Below are positions 1 to 12,270 of a stretch of DNA of 64,000 nucleotides, piece by piece. The stretch's first letter is position 1, and each line of letters opens with the position of its first letter. The notes under the pieces were generated by a model. The model was given only the letters and a program-made list of their open reading frames with translations. It did not search any database and was not told the origin of the DNA. This stretch comes from Balanoglossus misakiensis (taxonomy: Eukaryota > Hemichordata), in the NCBI GenBank assembly GCA_040954595.2, contig CM082594.2, forward strand, positions 1,922,001-1,986,000. The letters are read 5' to 3'. The position numbers were made by a program, and so were the translations under genes.

Positions 1-75
1 CAATTAATTACCGTCCCTATCTTATATTGGAGGGAACGGGTTTGTCTTGGCATGTTATGCAAAACACTTGAAAGA
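1..75. repeat. Spacer subrepeat D (copy in unit 1)
   Basis: ACCGTCCCTATCTTATATTG, GGAGGGAACGGGTTTGTCTTGG, CATGTTATGCAAAACAC: a relative of B and C. It is followed by an A/T tract that varies between units. Confidence 0.65.
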
Positions 76-251
76 TGAATTTTGTTTTTAAAAAATGACG
101 TTTATGACATACAGATGTAACCGACCCCATAGGGTCCCAATGGTATATTAACATCATACACCAAATTGGACTTAAAAACCAAAAATTGAAAGCCGCTGGA
201 GTTTCTGCGACTATGAACTCACGTAAGCTGGACACTACTCACTCCGAGCCC

Positions 252-350
252 GACCTGGTAATTTGTATGTTGTCCATCGAGCGCCTATAGCTTAGAGTTA
301 TACAGGAGAGAACGGTTTATGAAGTTATGTTCAACAAAAATATATGATCA
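252..350. repeat. Spacer subrepeat A (copy in unit 1)
   Basis: Begins GACCTGGTAATTTGTATG and later has TATACAGGAGAGAACGG followed by TTATGTTCAACAAAA. It aligns in order with subrepeats B, C and D of the same unit and carries the site (AGAGTTA) into which CR1 inserted in two units. Confidence 0.65.
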
Positions 351-446
351 TGGAATTAAAGAATTTGGAGAAAAAAAATATAATTAAAAATGGACGTTTA
401 CGACGACAAAAAGGAAGACTGTTTAATGCAAAAGTTAAGAAACAGG

Positions 447-451
447 AAAAA
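447..451 (-). terminator. Pol III terminator of 5S copy 1 (T5)
   Basis: On the minus strand the 5S 3' end (GGCTT) is followed by GAA and then five T residues, a standard RNA polymerase III stop. The same T5 recurs after almost every copy; the copy at 53682 is the exception. Confidence 0.85.
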
Positions 452-454
452 TTC

Positions 455-574
455 AAGCCTACGGCACGTGGTATTCCCAGGCGGTCACCCATCCAAGTAC
501 TAACCACGCCCAACGCAGCTTAACTTCGGTGATCGGACGAGAACCGGTGTATTCGACGTGGTATGGCCGTAGGC
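455..574 (-). rRNA. 5S: 5S ribosomal RNA, copy 1 (reference form)
   Basis: This is a complete 5S rRNA gene, the small RNA of the large ribosomal subunit transcribed by RNA polymerase III. Read on the minus strand, positions 1-9 (GCCTACGGC) pair perfectly with 110-118 (GCCGTAGGC) to form helix I. The internal promoter is visible: A box near RNA 50-64 (AGTTAAGCTGCGTTG), IE near 67-72 and the TFIIIA-bound C box near 80-97 (GGATGGGTGACCGCC). A T5 run four bases past the 3' end is the terminator. RNA numbering used for later copies: position 1 is base 574, position 120 is base 455. This sequence is the majority form in the window. Confidence 0.98.
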
Positions 575-652
575 AAACACTGCTTGAATTTCTACGATTA
601 TTAAGCAACCGGAAGCTTCACTAACACATAGGCGTACACACAGAGCACGCGG

Positions 653-752
653 CACGATAATTGTGTGCGTGGCCAGCTGATTGACCGACCCTATCTTATA
701 ATTTATATGGGAGAGAGCGGTTTTGTCTTGTTATATCCTACAAAAAGTGACC
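653..752. repeat. Spacer subrepeat B (copy in unit 1)
   Basis: CACGATAATTGTGTGCGTGG, then ACCGACCC-ATCTTATA, then GGGAGAGAGCGG, then TTTTGTCTTGTTATATCC. The same order of motifs as in A and D, with clear divergence. Confidence 0.65.
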
Positions 753-773
753 ATATTAAAGTGGAGAAATAAT

Positions 774-846
774 GACCTGATAATTTGTGTGGCCGATCGA
801 CCGTCCCTATCTAAGGCCTATATTGGTATGTTATGCAAGACACACT
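774..846. repeat. Spacer subrepeat C (copy in unit 1)
   Basis: GACCTGATAATTTGTGTGG (compare A), ACCGTCCCTATCTAAGG, then ATATTGGTATGTTATGCAAGACAC (in part like D). It lacks the GAGAGAACGG part. Confidence 0.65.
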
Positions 847-859
847 ATTCGAAATAACG

Positions 860-933
860 CCTGTCCGACAGTCCGAGACTGGTTGTTTTTCCATCAGACT
901 GATAGTAAAAAAGTTACCAGTCCGGCGGACAGG
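860..933. repeat. Imperfect palindrome in each spacer (copy in unit 1)
   Basis: Outer arms CCTGTCCG...GACTGG and CCAGTCCGGCGGACAGG are inverted copies, with 6-8 extra bases in the left arm. Inside are TTTTT and AAAAA runs and a central ATCAG-A-CTGAT. The whole could fold into one long hairpin. It recurs in every unit; the array ends inside its left arm. Confidence 0.75.
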
Positions 934-1518
934 TTGAATTTAGCGTGGAGTTGACTTGTTTGCGGTATCATAGACGTACGTGACCCCATCGTGACCCTGG
1001 CTGTCCGGGATAGCACCACCAACGATATCTTTTAGACCATCCTCTGTTTATTAGGCCCCTATTGCAATTAATTACCGTCCCTATCTTATATTGGAGGGAA
1101 CGGGTTTGTCTTGGCATGTTATGCAAAACACTTGAAAGATGAATTTTGTTTTAAAAAAATGACGTTTATGACATACAGATGTAACCGACCCCATAGGGTC
1201 CCAATGGTATATTAACATCATACACCAAATTGGACTTAAAAACCAAAAATTGAAAGCCGCTTGAGTTTCTGCGACTATGAACTCACGTAAGCTGGACACT
1301 ACTCACTCCGAGCCCGACCTGGTAATTTGTATGTTGTCCATCGAGCGCCTATAGCTTAGAGTTATACAGGAGAGAACGGTTTATGAAGTTATGTTCAACA
1401 AAAATATATGATCATGGAATTAAAGAATTTGGAGAAAAAAAATATAATTAAAAATGGACGTTTACGACGACAAAAAGGAAGACTGTTTAATGCAAAAGTT
1501 AAGAAACAGGAAAAATTC

Positions 1519-1638
1519 AAGCCTACGGCACGTGGTATTCCCAGGCGGTCACCCATCCAAGTACTAACCACGCCCAACGCAGCTTAACTTCGGTGATCGG
1601 ACGAGAACCGGTGTATTCGACGTGGTATGGCCGTAGGC
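1519..1638 (-). rRNA. 5S: 5S rRNA, copy 2
   Basis: Identical to copy 1. The upstream flank has GGATTTC in place of GAATTTC at about 1650. Confidence 0.97.
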
Positions 1639-2582
1639 AAACACTGCTTGGATTTCTACGATTATTAAGCAAACGGAAGCTTCACTAACACATAGGCGTA
1701 CACACAGAGCACGCGGCACGATAATTGTGTGCGTGGCCAGCTGATTGACCGACCCGATCTTATAATTTATATGGGAGAGAGCGGTTTTGTCTTGTTATAT
1801 CCTACAAAAAGTGACCATAGTAAAGTGGAGAAATAATGACCTGATAATTTGTGTGGCCGATCGACCGTCCCTATCTAAGGCCTATATTGGTATGTTATGC
1901 AAGACACACTATTCGAAATAACGCCTGTCCGACAGTCCGAGACTGGTTGTTTTTCCATCAGACTGATAGTAAAAAAGTTACCAGTCCGGCGGACAGGTTG
2001 AATTTAGCGTGGAGTTGACTTGTTTGCGGTATCATAGACGTACGTGACCCCATCGTGACCCTGGCTGTCCGGGATAGCACCACCAACGATATCTTTTAGA
2101 CCATCCTCTGTTTATTAGGCCCCTATTGCAATTAATTACCGTCCCTATCTTATATTGGAGGGAACGGGTTTGTCTTGGCATGTTATGCAAAACACTTGAA
2201 AGATGAATTTTGTTTTAAAAAAATGACGTTTATGACATACAGATGTAACCGACCCCATAGGGTCCCAATGGTATATTAACATCATACACCAAATTGGACT
2301 TAAAAACCAAAAATTGAAAGCCGCTGGAGTTTCTGCGACTATGAACTCACGGAAGCTGGACACTACTCACTCCGAGCCCGACCTGGTAATTTGTATGTTG
2401 TCCATCGAGCGCCTATAGCTTAGAGTTATACAGGAGAGAACGGTTTATGAAGTTATGTTCAACAAAAATATATGATCATGGAATTAAAGAATTTGGAGAA
2501 AAAAAATATAATTAAAAATGGACGTTTACGACGACAAAAAGGAAGACTGTTTAATGCAAAAGTTAAGAAACAGGAAAAATTC

Positions 2583-2702
2583 AAGCCTACGGCACGTGGT
2601 ATTCCCAGGCGGTCACCCATCCAAGTACTAACCACGCCCAACGCAGCTTAACTTCGGTGATCGGACGAGAACCGGTGTATTCGACGTGGTATGGCCGTAG
2701 GC
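2583..2702 (-). rRNA. 5S: 5S rRNA, copy 3
   Basis: Identical to copy 1. Its unit is 8 bp short because of a deletion near 2996. Confidence 0.97.
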
Positions 2703-3638
2703 AAACACTGCTTGAATTTCTACGATTATTAAGCAAACGGAAGCTTCACTAACACATAGGCGTACACACAGAGCACGCGGCACGATAATTGTGTGCGTGG
2801 CCAGCTGATTGACCGACCCGATCTTATAATTTATATGGGAGAGAGCGGTTTTGTCTTGTTATATCCTACAAAAAGTGACCATATTAAAGTGGAGAAATAA
2901 TGACCTGATAATTTGTGTGGCCGATCGACCGTCCCTATCTAAGGCCTATATTGGTATGTTATGCAAGACACACTATTCGAAATAACGCCTGTCCGAGACT
3001 GGTTGTTTTTCCATCAGACTGATAGTAAAAAAGTTACCAGTCCGGCGGACAGGTTGAATTTAGCGTGGAGTTGACTTGTTTGCGGTATCATAGACGTACG
3101 TGACCCCATCGTGACCCTGGCTGTCCGGGATAGCACCACCAACGATATCTTTTAGACCATCCTCTGTTTATTAGGCCCATATTGCAATTAATTACCGTCC
3201 CTATCTTATATTGGAGGGAACGGGTTTGTCTTGGCATGTTATGCAAAACACTTGAAAGATGAATTTTGTTTTTAAAAAATGACGTTTATGACATACAGAT
3301 GTAACCGACCCCATAGGGTCCCAATGGTATATTAACATCATACACCAAATTGGACTTAAAAACCAAAAATTGAAAGCCGCTGGAGTTTCTGCGACTATGA
3401 ACTCACGTAAGCTGGACACTACTCACTCCGAGCCCGACCTGGTAATTTGTATGTTGTCCATCGAGCGCCTATAGCTTAGAGTTATACAGGAGAGAACGGT
3501 TTATGAAGTTATGTTCAACAAAAATATATGATCATGGAATTAAAGAATTTGGAGAAAAAAAATATAATTAAAAATGGACGTTTACGACGACAAAAAGGAA
3601 GACTGTTTAATGCAAAAGTTAAGAAACAGGAAAAATTC

Positions 3639-3758
3639 AAGCCTACGGCACGTGGTATTCCCAGGCGGTCACCCATCCAAGTACTAACCACGCCCAACGC
3701 AGCTTAACTTCGGTGATCGGACGAGAACCGGTGTATTCGACGTGGTATGGCCGTAGGC
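3639..3758 (-). rRNA. 5S: 5S rRNA, copy 4
   Basis: Identical to copy 1. Confidence 0.97.
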
Positions 3759-4702
3759 AAACACTGCTTGAATTTCTACGATTATTAAGCAAACGGAAGC
3801 TTCACTAACACATAGGCGTACACACAGAGCACGCGGCACGATAATTGTGTGCGTGGCCAGCTGATTGACCGACCCGATCTTATAATTTATATGGGAGAGA
3901 GCGGTTTTGTCTTGTTATATCCTACAAAAAGTGACCATATTAAAGTGGAGAAATAATGACCTGATAATTTGTGTGGCCGATCGACCGTCCCTATCTAAGG
4001 CCTATATTGGTATGTTATGCAAGACACACTATTCGAAATAACGCCTGTCCGACAGTCCGAGACTGGTTGTTTTTCCATCAGACTGATAGTAAAAAAATTA
4101 CCAGTCCGGCGGACAGGTTGAATTTAGCGTGGAGTTGACTTGTTTGCGGTATCATACACGTACGTGACCCCATCGTGACCCTGGCTGTCCGGGATAGCAC
4201 CACCAACGATATCTTTTAGACCATCCTCTGTTTATTAGGCCCCTATTGCAATTAATTACCGTCCCTATCTTATATTGGAGGGAACGGGTTTGTCTTGGCA
4301 TGTTATGCAAAACACTTGAAAGATGAATTTTGTTTTAAAAAAATGACGTTTATGACATACAGATGTAACCGACCCCATAGGGTCCCAATGGTATATTAAC
4401 ATCATACACCAAATTGGACTTAAAAACCAAAAATTGAAAGCCGCTGGAGTTTCTGCGACTATGAACTCACGTAAGCTGGACACTACTCACTCCGAGCCCG
4501 ACCTGGTAATTTGTATGTTGTCCATCGAGCGCCTATAGCTTAGAGTTATACAGGAGTGAACGGTTTATGAAGTTATGTTCAACAAAAATATATGATCATG
4601 GAATTAAAGAATTTGGAGAAAAAAAATATAATTAAAAATGGACGTTTACGACGACAAAAAGGAAGACTGTTTAATGCAAAAGTTAAGAAACAGGAAAAAT
4701 TC

Positions 4703-4822
4703 AAGCCTACGGCACGTGGTATTCCCAGGTGGTCACCCATCCAAGTACTAACCACGCCCAACGCAGCTTAACTTCGGTGATCGGACGAGAACCGGTGTAT
4801 TCGACGTGGTATGGCCGTAGGC
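4703..4822 (-). rRNA. 5S: 5S rRNA, copy 5 (G93A variant)
   Basis: One change from copy 1: G93A in the C box (plus strand GGTGGTC for GGCGGTC). First of four copies carrying this variant in every second unit. Confidence 0.95.
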
Positions 4823-5766
4823 AAACACTGCTTGAATTTCTACGATTATTAAGCAACCGGAAGCTTCACTAACACATAGGCGTACACACAGAGCACGCGG
4901 CACGATAATTGTGTGCGTGGCCAGCTGATTGACCGACCCGATCTTATAATTTATATGGGAGAGAGCGGTTTTGTCTTGTTATATCCTACAAAAAGTGACC
5001 ATATTAAAGTGGAGAAATAATGACCTGATAATTTGTGTGGCCGATCGACCGTCCCTATCTAAGGCCTATATTGGTATGTTATGCAAGACACACTATTCGA
5101 AATAACGCCTGTCCGACAGTCCGAGACTGGTTGTTTTCCCATCAGACTGATAGTAAAAAAGTTACCAGTCCGGCGGACAGGTTGAATTTAGCGTGGAGTT
5201 GACTTGTTTGCGGTATCATAGACGTACGTGACCCCATCGTGACCCTGGCTGTCCGGGATAGCACCACCAACGATATCTTTTAGACCATCCTCTGTTTATT
5301 AGGCCCCTATTGCAATTAATTACCGTCCCTATCTTATATTGGAGGGAACGGGTTTGTCTTGGCATGTTATGCAAAACACTTGAAAGATGAATTTTGTTTT
5401 TAAAAAATGACGTTTATGACATACAGATGTAACCGACCCCATAGGGTCCCAATGGTATATTAACATCATACACCAAATTGGACTTAAAAACCAAAAATTG
5501 AAAGCAGCTGGAGTTTCTGCGACTATGAACTCACGTAAGCTGGACACTACTCACTCCGAGCCCGACCTGGTAATTTGTATGTTGTCCATCGAGCGCCTAT
5601 AGCTTAGAGTTATACAGGAGAGAACGGTTTATGAAGTTATGTTCAACAAAAATATATGATCATGGAATTAAAGAATTTGGAGAAAAAAAATATAATTAAA
5701 AATGGACGTTTACGACGACAAAAAGGAAGACTGTTTAATGCAAAAGTTAAGAAACAGGAAAAATTC

Positions 5767-5886
5767 AAGCCTACGGCACGTGGTATTCCCAGGCGGTCAC
5801 CCATCCAAGTACTAACCACGCCCAACGCAGCTTAACTTCGGTGATCGGACGAGAACCGGTGTATTCGACGTGGTATGGCCGTAGGC
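5767..5886 (-). rRNA. 5S: 5S rRNA, copy 6
   Basis: Identical to copy 1. The unit carries the spacer marker AAAGCAGCTGG (5501) typical of the alternate member of the dimeric repeat. Confidence 0.97.
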
Positions 5887-6830
5887 AAACACTGCTTGAA
5901 TTTCTACGATTATTAAGCAAACGGAAGCTTCACTAACACATAGGCGTACACACAGAGCACGCGGCACGATAATTGTGTGCGTGGCCAGCTGATTGACCGA
6001 CCCGATCTTATAATTTATATGGGAGAGAGCGGTTTTGTCTTGTTATATCCTACAAAAAGTGACCATATTAAAGTGGAGAAATAATGACCTGATAATTTGT
6101 GTGGCCGATCGACCGTCCCTATCTAAGGCCTATATTGGTATGTTATGCAAGACACACTATTCGAAATAACGCCTGTCCGACAGTCCGAGACTGGTTGTTT
6201 TTCCATCAGACTGATAGTAAAAAAGTTACCAGTCCGGCGGACAGGTTGAATTTAGCGTGGAGTTGACTTGTTTGCGGTATCATAGACGTACGTGACCCCA
6301 TCGTGACCCTGGCTGTCCGGGATAGCACCACCAACGATATCTTTTAGACCATCCTCTGTTTATTAGGCCCCTATTGCAATTAATTACCGTCCCTATCTTA
6401 TATTGGAGGGAACGGGTTTGTCTTGGCATGTTATGCAAAACACTTGAAAGATGAATTTTGTTTTTAAAAAATGACGTTTATGACATACAGATGTAACCGA
6501 CCCCATAGGGTCCCAATGGTATATTAACATCATACACCAAATTGGACTTAAAAACCAAAAATTGAAAGCCGCTGGAGTTTCTGCGACTATGAACTCACGT
6601 AAGCTGGACACTACTCACTCCGAGCCCGACCTGGTAATTTGTATGTTGTCCATCGAGCGCCTATAGCTTAGAGTTATACAGGAGTGAACGGTTTATGAAG
6701 TTATGTTCAACAAAAATATATGATCATGGAATTAAAGAATTTGGAGAAAAAAAATATAATTAAAAATGGACGTTTACGACGACAAAAAGGAAGACTGTTT
6801 AATGCAAAAGTTAAGAAACAGGAAAAATTC

Positions 6831-6950
6831 AAGCCTACGGCACGTGGTATTCCCAGGTGGTCACCCATCCAAGTACTAACCACGCCCAACGCAGCTTAAC
6901 TTCGGTGATCGGACGAGAACCGGTGTATTCGACGTGGTATGGCCGTAGGC
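6831..6950 (-). rRNA. 5S: 5S rRNA, copy 7 (G93A variant)
   Basis: Carries G93A together with spacer markers GAGTGAACGG (about 6682) and AAGCAACCGG (about 6980), the same haplotype as copies 5 and 9. Confidence 0.95.
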
Positions 6951-7894
6951 AAACACTGCTTGAATTTCTACGATTATTAAGCAACCGGAAGCTTCACTAA
7001 CACATAGGCGTACACACAGAGCACGCGGCACGATAATTGTGTGCGTGGCCAGCTGATTGACCGACCCGATCTTATAATTTATATGGGAGAGAGCGGTTTT
7101 GTCTTGTTATATCCTACAAAAAGTGACCATATTAAAGTGGAGAAATAATGACCTGATAATTTGTGTGGCCGATCGACCGTCCCTATCTAAGGCCTATATT
7201 GGTATGTTATGCAAGACACACTATTCGAAATAACGCCTGTCCGACAGTCCGAGACTGGTTGTTTTTCCATCAGACTGATAGTAAAAAAGTTACCAGTCCG
7301 GCGGACAGGTTGAATTTAGCGTGGAGTTGACTTGTTTGCGGTATCATAGACGTACGTGACCCCATCGTGACCCTGGCTGTCCGGGATAGCACCACCAACG
7401 ATATCTTTTAGACCATCCTCTGTTTATTAGGCCCCTATTGCAATTAATTACCGTCCCTATCTTATATTGGAGGGAACGGGTTTGTCTTGGCATGTTATGC
7501 AAAACACTTGAAAGATGAATTTTGTTTTTAAAAAATGACGTTTATGACATACAGATGTAACCGACCCCATAGGGTCCCAATGGTATATTAACATCATACA
7601 CCAAATTGGACTTAAAAACCAAAAATTGAAAGCAGCTGGAGTTTCTGCGACTATGAACTCACGTAAGCTGGACACTACTCACTCCGAGCCCGACCTGGTA
7701 ATTTGTATGTTGTCCATCGAGCGCCTATAGCTTAGAGTTATACAGGAGAGAACGGTTTATGAAGTTATGTTCAACAAAAATATATGATCATGGAATTAAA
7801 GAATTTGGAGAAAAAAAATATAATTAAAAATGGACGTTTACGACGACAAAAAGGAAGACTGTTTAATGCAAAAGTTAAGAAACAGGAAAAATTC

Positions 7895-8014
7895 AAGCCT
7901 ACGGCACGTGGTATTCCCAGGCGGTCACCCATCCAAGTACTAACCACGCCCAACGCAGCTTAACTTCGGTGATCGGACGAGAACCGGTGTATTCGACGTG
8001 GTATGGCCGTAGGC
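7895..8014 (-). rRNA. 5S: 5S rRNA, copy 8
   Basis: Identical to copy 1. Its flank has AAGCTGCACT (about 8053), shared only with copy 10. Confidence 0.97.
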
Positions 8015-8958
8015 AAACACTGCTTGAATTTCTACGATTATTAAGCAAACGGAAGCTGCACTAACACATAGGCGTACACACAGAGCACGCGGCACGATAA
8101 TTGTGTGCGTGGCCAGCTGATTGACCGACCCGATCTTATAATTTATATGGGAGAGAGCGGTTTTGTCTTGTTATATCCTACAAAAAGTGACCATATTAAA
8201 GTGGAGAAATAATGACCTGATAATTTGTGTGGCCGATCGACCGTCCCTATCTAAGGCCTATATTGGTATGTTATGCAAGACACACTATTCGAAATAACGC
8301 CTGTCCGACAGTCCGAGACTGGTTGTTTTTCCATCAGACTGATAGTAAAAAAGTTACCAGTCCGGCGGACAGGTTGAATTTAGCGTGGAGTTGACTTGTT
8401 TGCGGTATCATAGACGTACGTGACCCCATCGTGACCCTGGCTGTCCGGGATAGCACCACCAACGATATCTTTTAGACCATCCTCTGTTTATTAGGCCCCT
8501 ATTGCAATTAATTACCGTCCCTATCTTATATTGGAGGGAACGGGTTTGTCTTGGCATGTTATGCAAAACACTTGAAAGATGAATTTTGTTTTTAAAAAAT
8601 GACGTTTATGACATACAGATGTAACCGACCCCATAGGGTCCCAATGGTATATTAACATCATACACCAAATTGGACTTAAAAACCAAAAATTGAAAGCCGC
8701 TGGAGTTTCTGCGACTATGAACTCACGTAAGCTGGACACTACTCACTCCGAGCCCGACCTGGTAATTTGTATGTTGTCCATCGAGCGCCTATAGCTTAGA
8801 GTTATACAGGAGTGAACGGTTTATGAAGTTATGTTCAACAAAAATATATGATCATGGAATTAAAGAATTTGGAGAAAAAAAATATAATTAAAAATGGACG
8901 TTTACGACGACAAAAAGGAAGACTGTTTAATGCAAAAGTTAAGAAACAGGAAAAATTC

Positions 8959-9078
8959 AAGCCTACGGCACGTGGTATTCCCAGGTGGTCACCCATCCAA
9001 GTACTAACCACGCCCAACGCAGCTTAACTTCGGTGATCGGACGAGAACCGGTGTATTCGACGTGGTATGGCCGTAGGC
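8959..9078 (-). rRNA. 5S: 5S rRNA, copy 9 (G93A variant)
   Basis: G93A in the C box; same spacer haplotype as copies 5 and 7. Confidence 0.95.
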
Positions 9079-10022
9079 AAACACTGCTTGAATTTCTACG
9101 ATTATTAAGCAACCGGAAGCTTCACTAACACATAGGCGTACACACAGAGCACGCGGCACGATAATTGTGTGCGTGGCCAGCTGATTGACCGACCCGATCT
9201 TATAATTTATATGGGAGAGAGCGGTTTTGTCTTGTTATATCCTACAAAAAGTGACCATATTAAAGTGGAGAAATAATGACCTGATAATTTGTGTGGCCGA
9301 TCGACCGTCCCTATCTAAGGCCTATATTGGTATGTTATGCAAGACACACTATTCGAAATAACGCCTGTCCGACAGTCCGAGACTGGTTGTTTTTCCATCA
9401 GACTGATAGTAAAAAAGTTACCAGTCCGGCGGACAGGTTGAATTTAGCGTGGAGTTGACTTGTTTGCGGTATCATAGACGTACGTGACCCCATCGTGACC
9501 CTGGCTGTCCGGGATAGCACCACCAACGATATCTTTTAGACCATCCTCTGTTTATTAGGCCCCTATTGCAATTAATTACCGTCCCTATCTTATATTGGAG
9601 GGAACGGGTTTGTCTTGGCATGTTATGCAAAACACTTGAAAGATGAATTTTGTTTTTAAAAAATGACGTTTATGACATACAGATGTAACCGACCCCATAG
9701 GGTCCCAATGGTATATTAACATCATACACCAAATTGGACTTAAAAACCAAAAATTGAAAGCAGCTGGAGTTTCTGCGACTATGAACTCACGTAAGCTGGA
9801 CACTACTCACTCCGAGCCCGACCTGGTAATTTGTATGTTGTCCATCGAGCGCCTATAGCTTAGAGTTATACAGGAGAGAACGGTTTATGAAGTTATGTTC
9901 AACAAAAATATATGATCATGGAATTAAAGAATTTGGAGAAAAAAAATATAATTAAAAATGGACGTTTACGACGACAAAAAGGAAGACTGTTTAATGCAAA
10001 AGTTAAGAAACAGGAAAAATTC

Positions 10023-10142
10023 AAGCCTACGGCACGTGGTATTCCCAGGCGGTCACCCATCCAAGTACTAACCACGCCCAACGCAGCTTAACTTCGGTGA
10101 TCGGACGAGAACCGGTGTATTCGACGTGGTATGGCCGTAGGC
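10023..10142 (-). rRNA. 5S: 5S rRNA, copy 10
   Basis: Identical to copy 1; shares the AAGCTGCACT flank and the AAAGCAGCTGG marker with copy 8, two units earlier. Confidence 0.97.
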
Positions 10143-11086
10143 AAACACTGCTTGAATTTCTACGATTATTAAGCAAACGGAAGCTGCACTAACACATAGG
10201 CGTACACACAGAGCACGCGGCACGATAATTGTGTGCGTGGCCAGCTGATTGACCGACCCGATCTTATAATTTATATGGGAGAGAGCGGTTTTGTCTTGTT
10301 ATATCCTACAAAAAGTGACCATATTAAAGTGGAGAAATAATGACCTGATAATTTGTGTGGCCGATCGACCGTCCCTATCTAAGGCCTATATTGGTATGTT
10401 ATGCAAGACACACTATTCGAAATAACGCCTGTCCGACAGTCCGAGACTGGTTGTTTTTCCATCAGACTGATAGTAAAAAAGTTACCAGTCCGGCGGACAG
10501 GTTGAATTTAGCGTGGAGTTGACTTGTTTGCGGTATCATAGACGTACGTGACCCCATCGTGACCCTGGCTGTCCGGGATAGCACCACCAACGATATCTTT
10601 TAGACCATCCTCTGTTTATTAGGCCCCTATTGCAATTAATTACCGTCCCTATCTTATATTGGAGGGAACGGGTTTGTCTTGGCATGTTATGCAAAACACT
10701 TGAAAGATGAATTTTGTTTTTAAAAAATGACGTTTATGACATACAGATGTAACCGACCCCATAGGGTCCCAATGGTATATTAACATCATACACCAAATTG
10801 GACTTAAAAACCAAAAATTGAAAGCCGCTGGAGTTTCTGCGACTATGAACTCACGTAAGCTGGACACTACTCACTCCGAGCCCGACCTGGTAATTTGTAT
10901 GTTGTCCATCGAGCGCCTATAGCTTAGAGTTATACAGGAGAGAACGGTTTATGAAGTTATGTTCAACAAAAATATATGATCATGGAATTAAAGAATTTGG
11001 AGAAAAAAAATATAATTAAAAATGGACGTTTACGACGACAAAAAGGAAGACTGTTTAATGCAAAAGTTAAGAAACAGGAAAAATTC

Positions 11087-11206
11087 AAGCCTACGGCACG
11101 TGGTATTCCCAGGTGGTCACCCATCCAAGTACTAACCACGCCCAACGCAGCTTAACTTCGGTGATCGGACGAGAACCGGTGTATTCGACGTGGTATGGCC
11201 GTAGGC
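11087..11206 (-). rRNA. 5S: 5S rRNA, copy 11 (G93A variant)
   Basis: G93A, with AAGCAACCGG upstream but GAGAGAACGG rather than GAGTGAACGG in the spacer. The haplotype looks partly converted. Confidence 0.95.
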
Positions 11207-12150
11207 AAACACTGCTTGAATTTCTACGATTATTAAGCAACCGGAAGCTTCACTAACACATAGGCGTACACACAGAGCACGCGGCACGATAATTGTGTGC
11301 GTGGCCAGCTGATTGACCGACCCGATCTTATAATTTATATGGGAGAGAGCGGTTTTGTCTTGTTATATCCTACAAAAAGTGACCATATTAAAGTGGAGAA
11401 ATAATGACCTGATAATTTGTGTGGCCGATCGACCGTCCCTATCTAAGGCCTATATTGGTATGTTATGCAAGACACACTATTCGAAATAACGCCTGTCCGA
11501 CAGTCCGAGACTGGTTGTTTTTCCATCAGACTGATAGTAAAAAAGTTACCAGTCCGGCGGACAGGTTGAATTTAGCGTGGAGTTGACTTGTTTGCGGTAT
11601 CATAGACGTACGTGACCCCATCGTGACCCTGGCTGTCCGGGATAGCACCACCAACGATATCTTTTAGACCATCCTCTGTTTATTAGGCCCCTATTGCAAT
11701 TAATTACCGTCCCTATCTTATATTGGAGGGAACGGGTTTGTCTTGGCATGTTATGCAAAACACTTGAAAGATGAATTTTGTTTTTAAAAAATGACGTTTA
11801 TGACATACAGATGTAACCGACCCCATAGGGTCCCAATGGTATATTAACATCATACACCAAATTGGACTTAAAAACCAAAAATTGAAAGCAGCTGGAGTTT
11901 CTGCGACTATGAACTCACGTAAGCTGGACACTACTCACTCCGAGCCCGACCTGGTAATTTGTATGTTGTCCATCGAGCGCCTATAGCTTAGAGTTATACA
12001 GGAGAGAACGGTTTATGAAGTTATGTTCAACAAAAATATATGATCATGGAATTAAAGAATTTGGAGAAAAAAAATATAATTAAAAATGGACGTTTACGAC
12101 GACAAAAAGGAAGACTGTTTAATGCAAAAGTTAAGAAACAGGAAAAATTC

Positions 12151-12270
12151 AAGCCTACGGCACGTGGTATTCCCAGGCGGTCACCCATCCAAGTACTAAC
12201 CACGCCCAACGCAGCTTAACTTCGGTGATCGGACGAGAACCGGTGTATTCGACGTGGTATGGCCGTAGGC
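12151..12270 (-). rRNA. 5S: 5S rRNA, copy 12
   Basis: Identical to copy 1; last unit of the dimeric series (AAAGCAGCTGG at about 11887). Confidence 0.97.

Noticed and set aside
17-235. A 72-codon minus-strand ORF repeated in most units
   Set aside because: It has no recognisable motif, includes the variable A/T tract, is lost in many units and shows no sign of coding selection.
200-290. Possible spliced-leader RNA in the spacer (ACTCAC-GTAAGC donor and TAATTTGTATG as Sm-like site)
   Set aside because: The Sm site does not fit well, there is no clear stem-loop set or promoter, and the TAATTTGT motif is explained by the subrepeats. Only RNA data could revive it.
331-513. A 60-codon minus-strand ORF repeated in almost every unit
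   Set aside because: It runs through the 3' half of the 5S gene and into the spacer; its amino-acid variants are just the 5S C-box SNPs. Not a protein gene.
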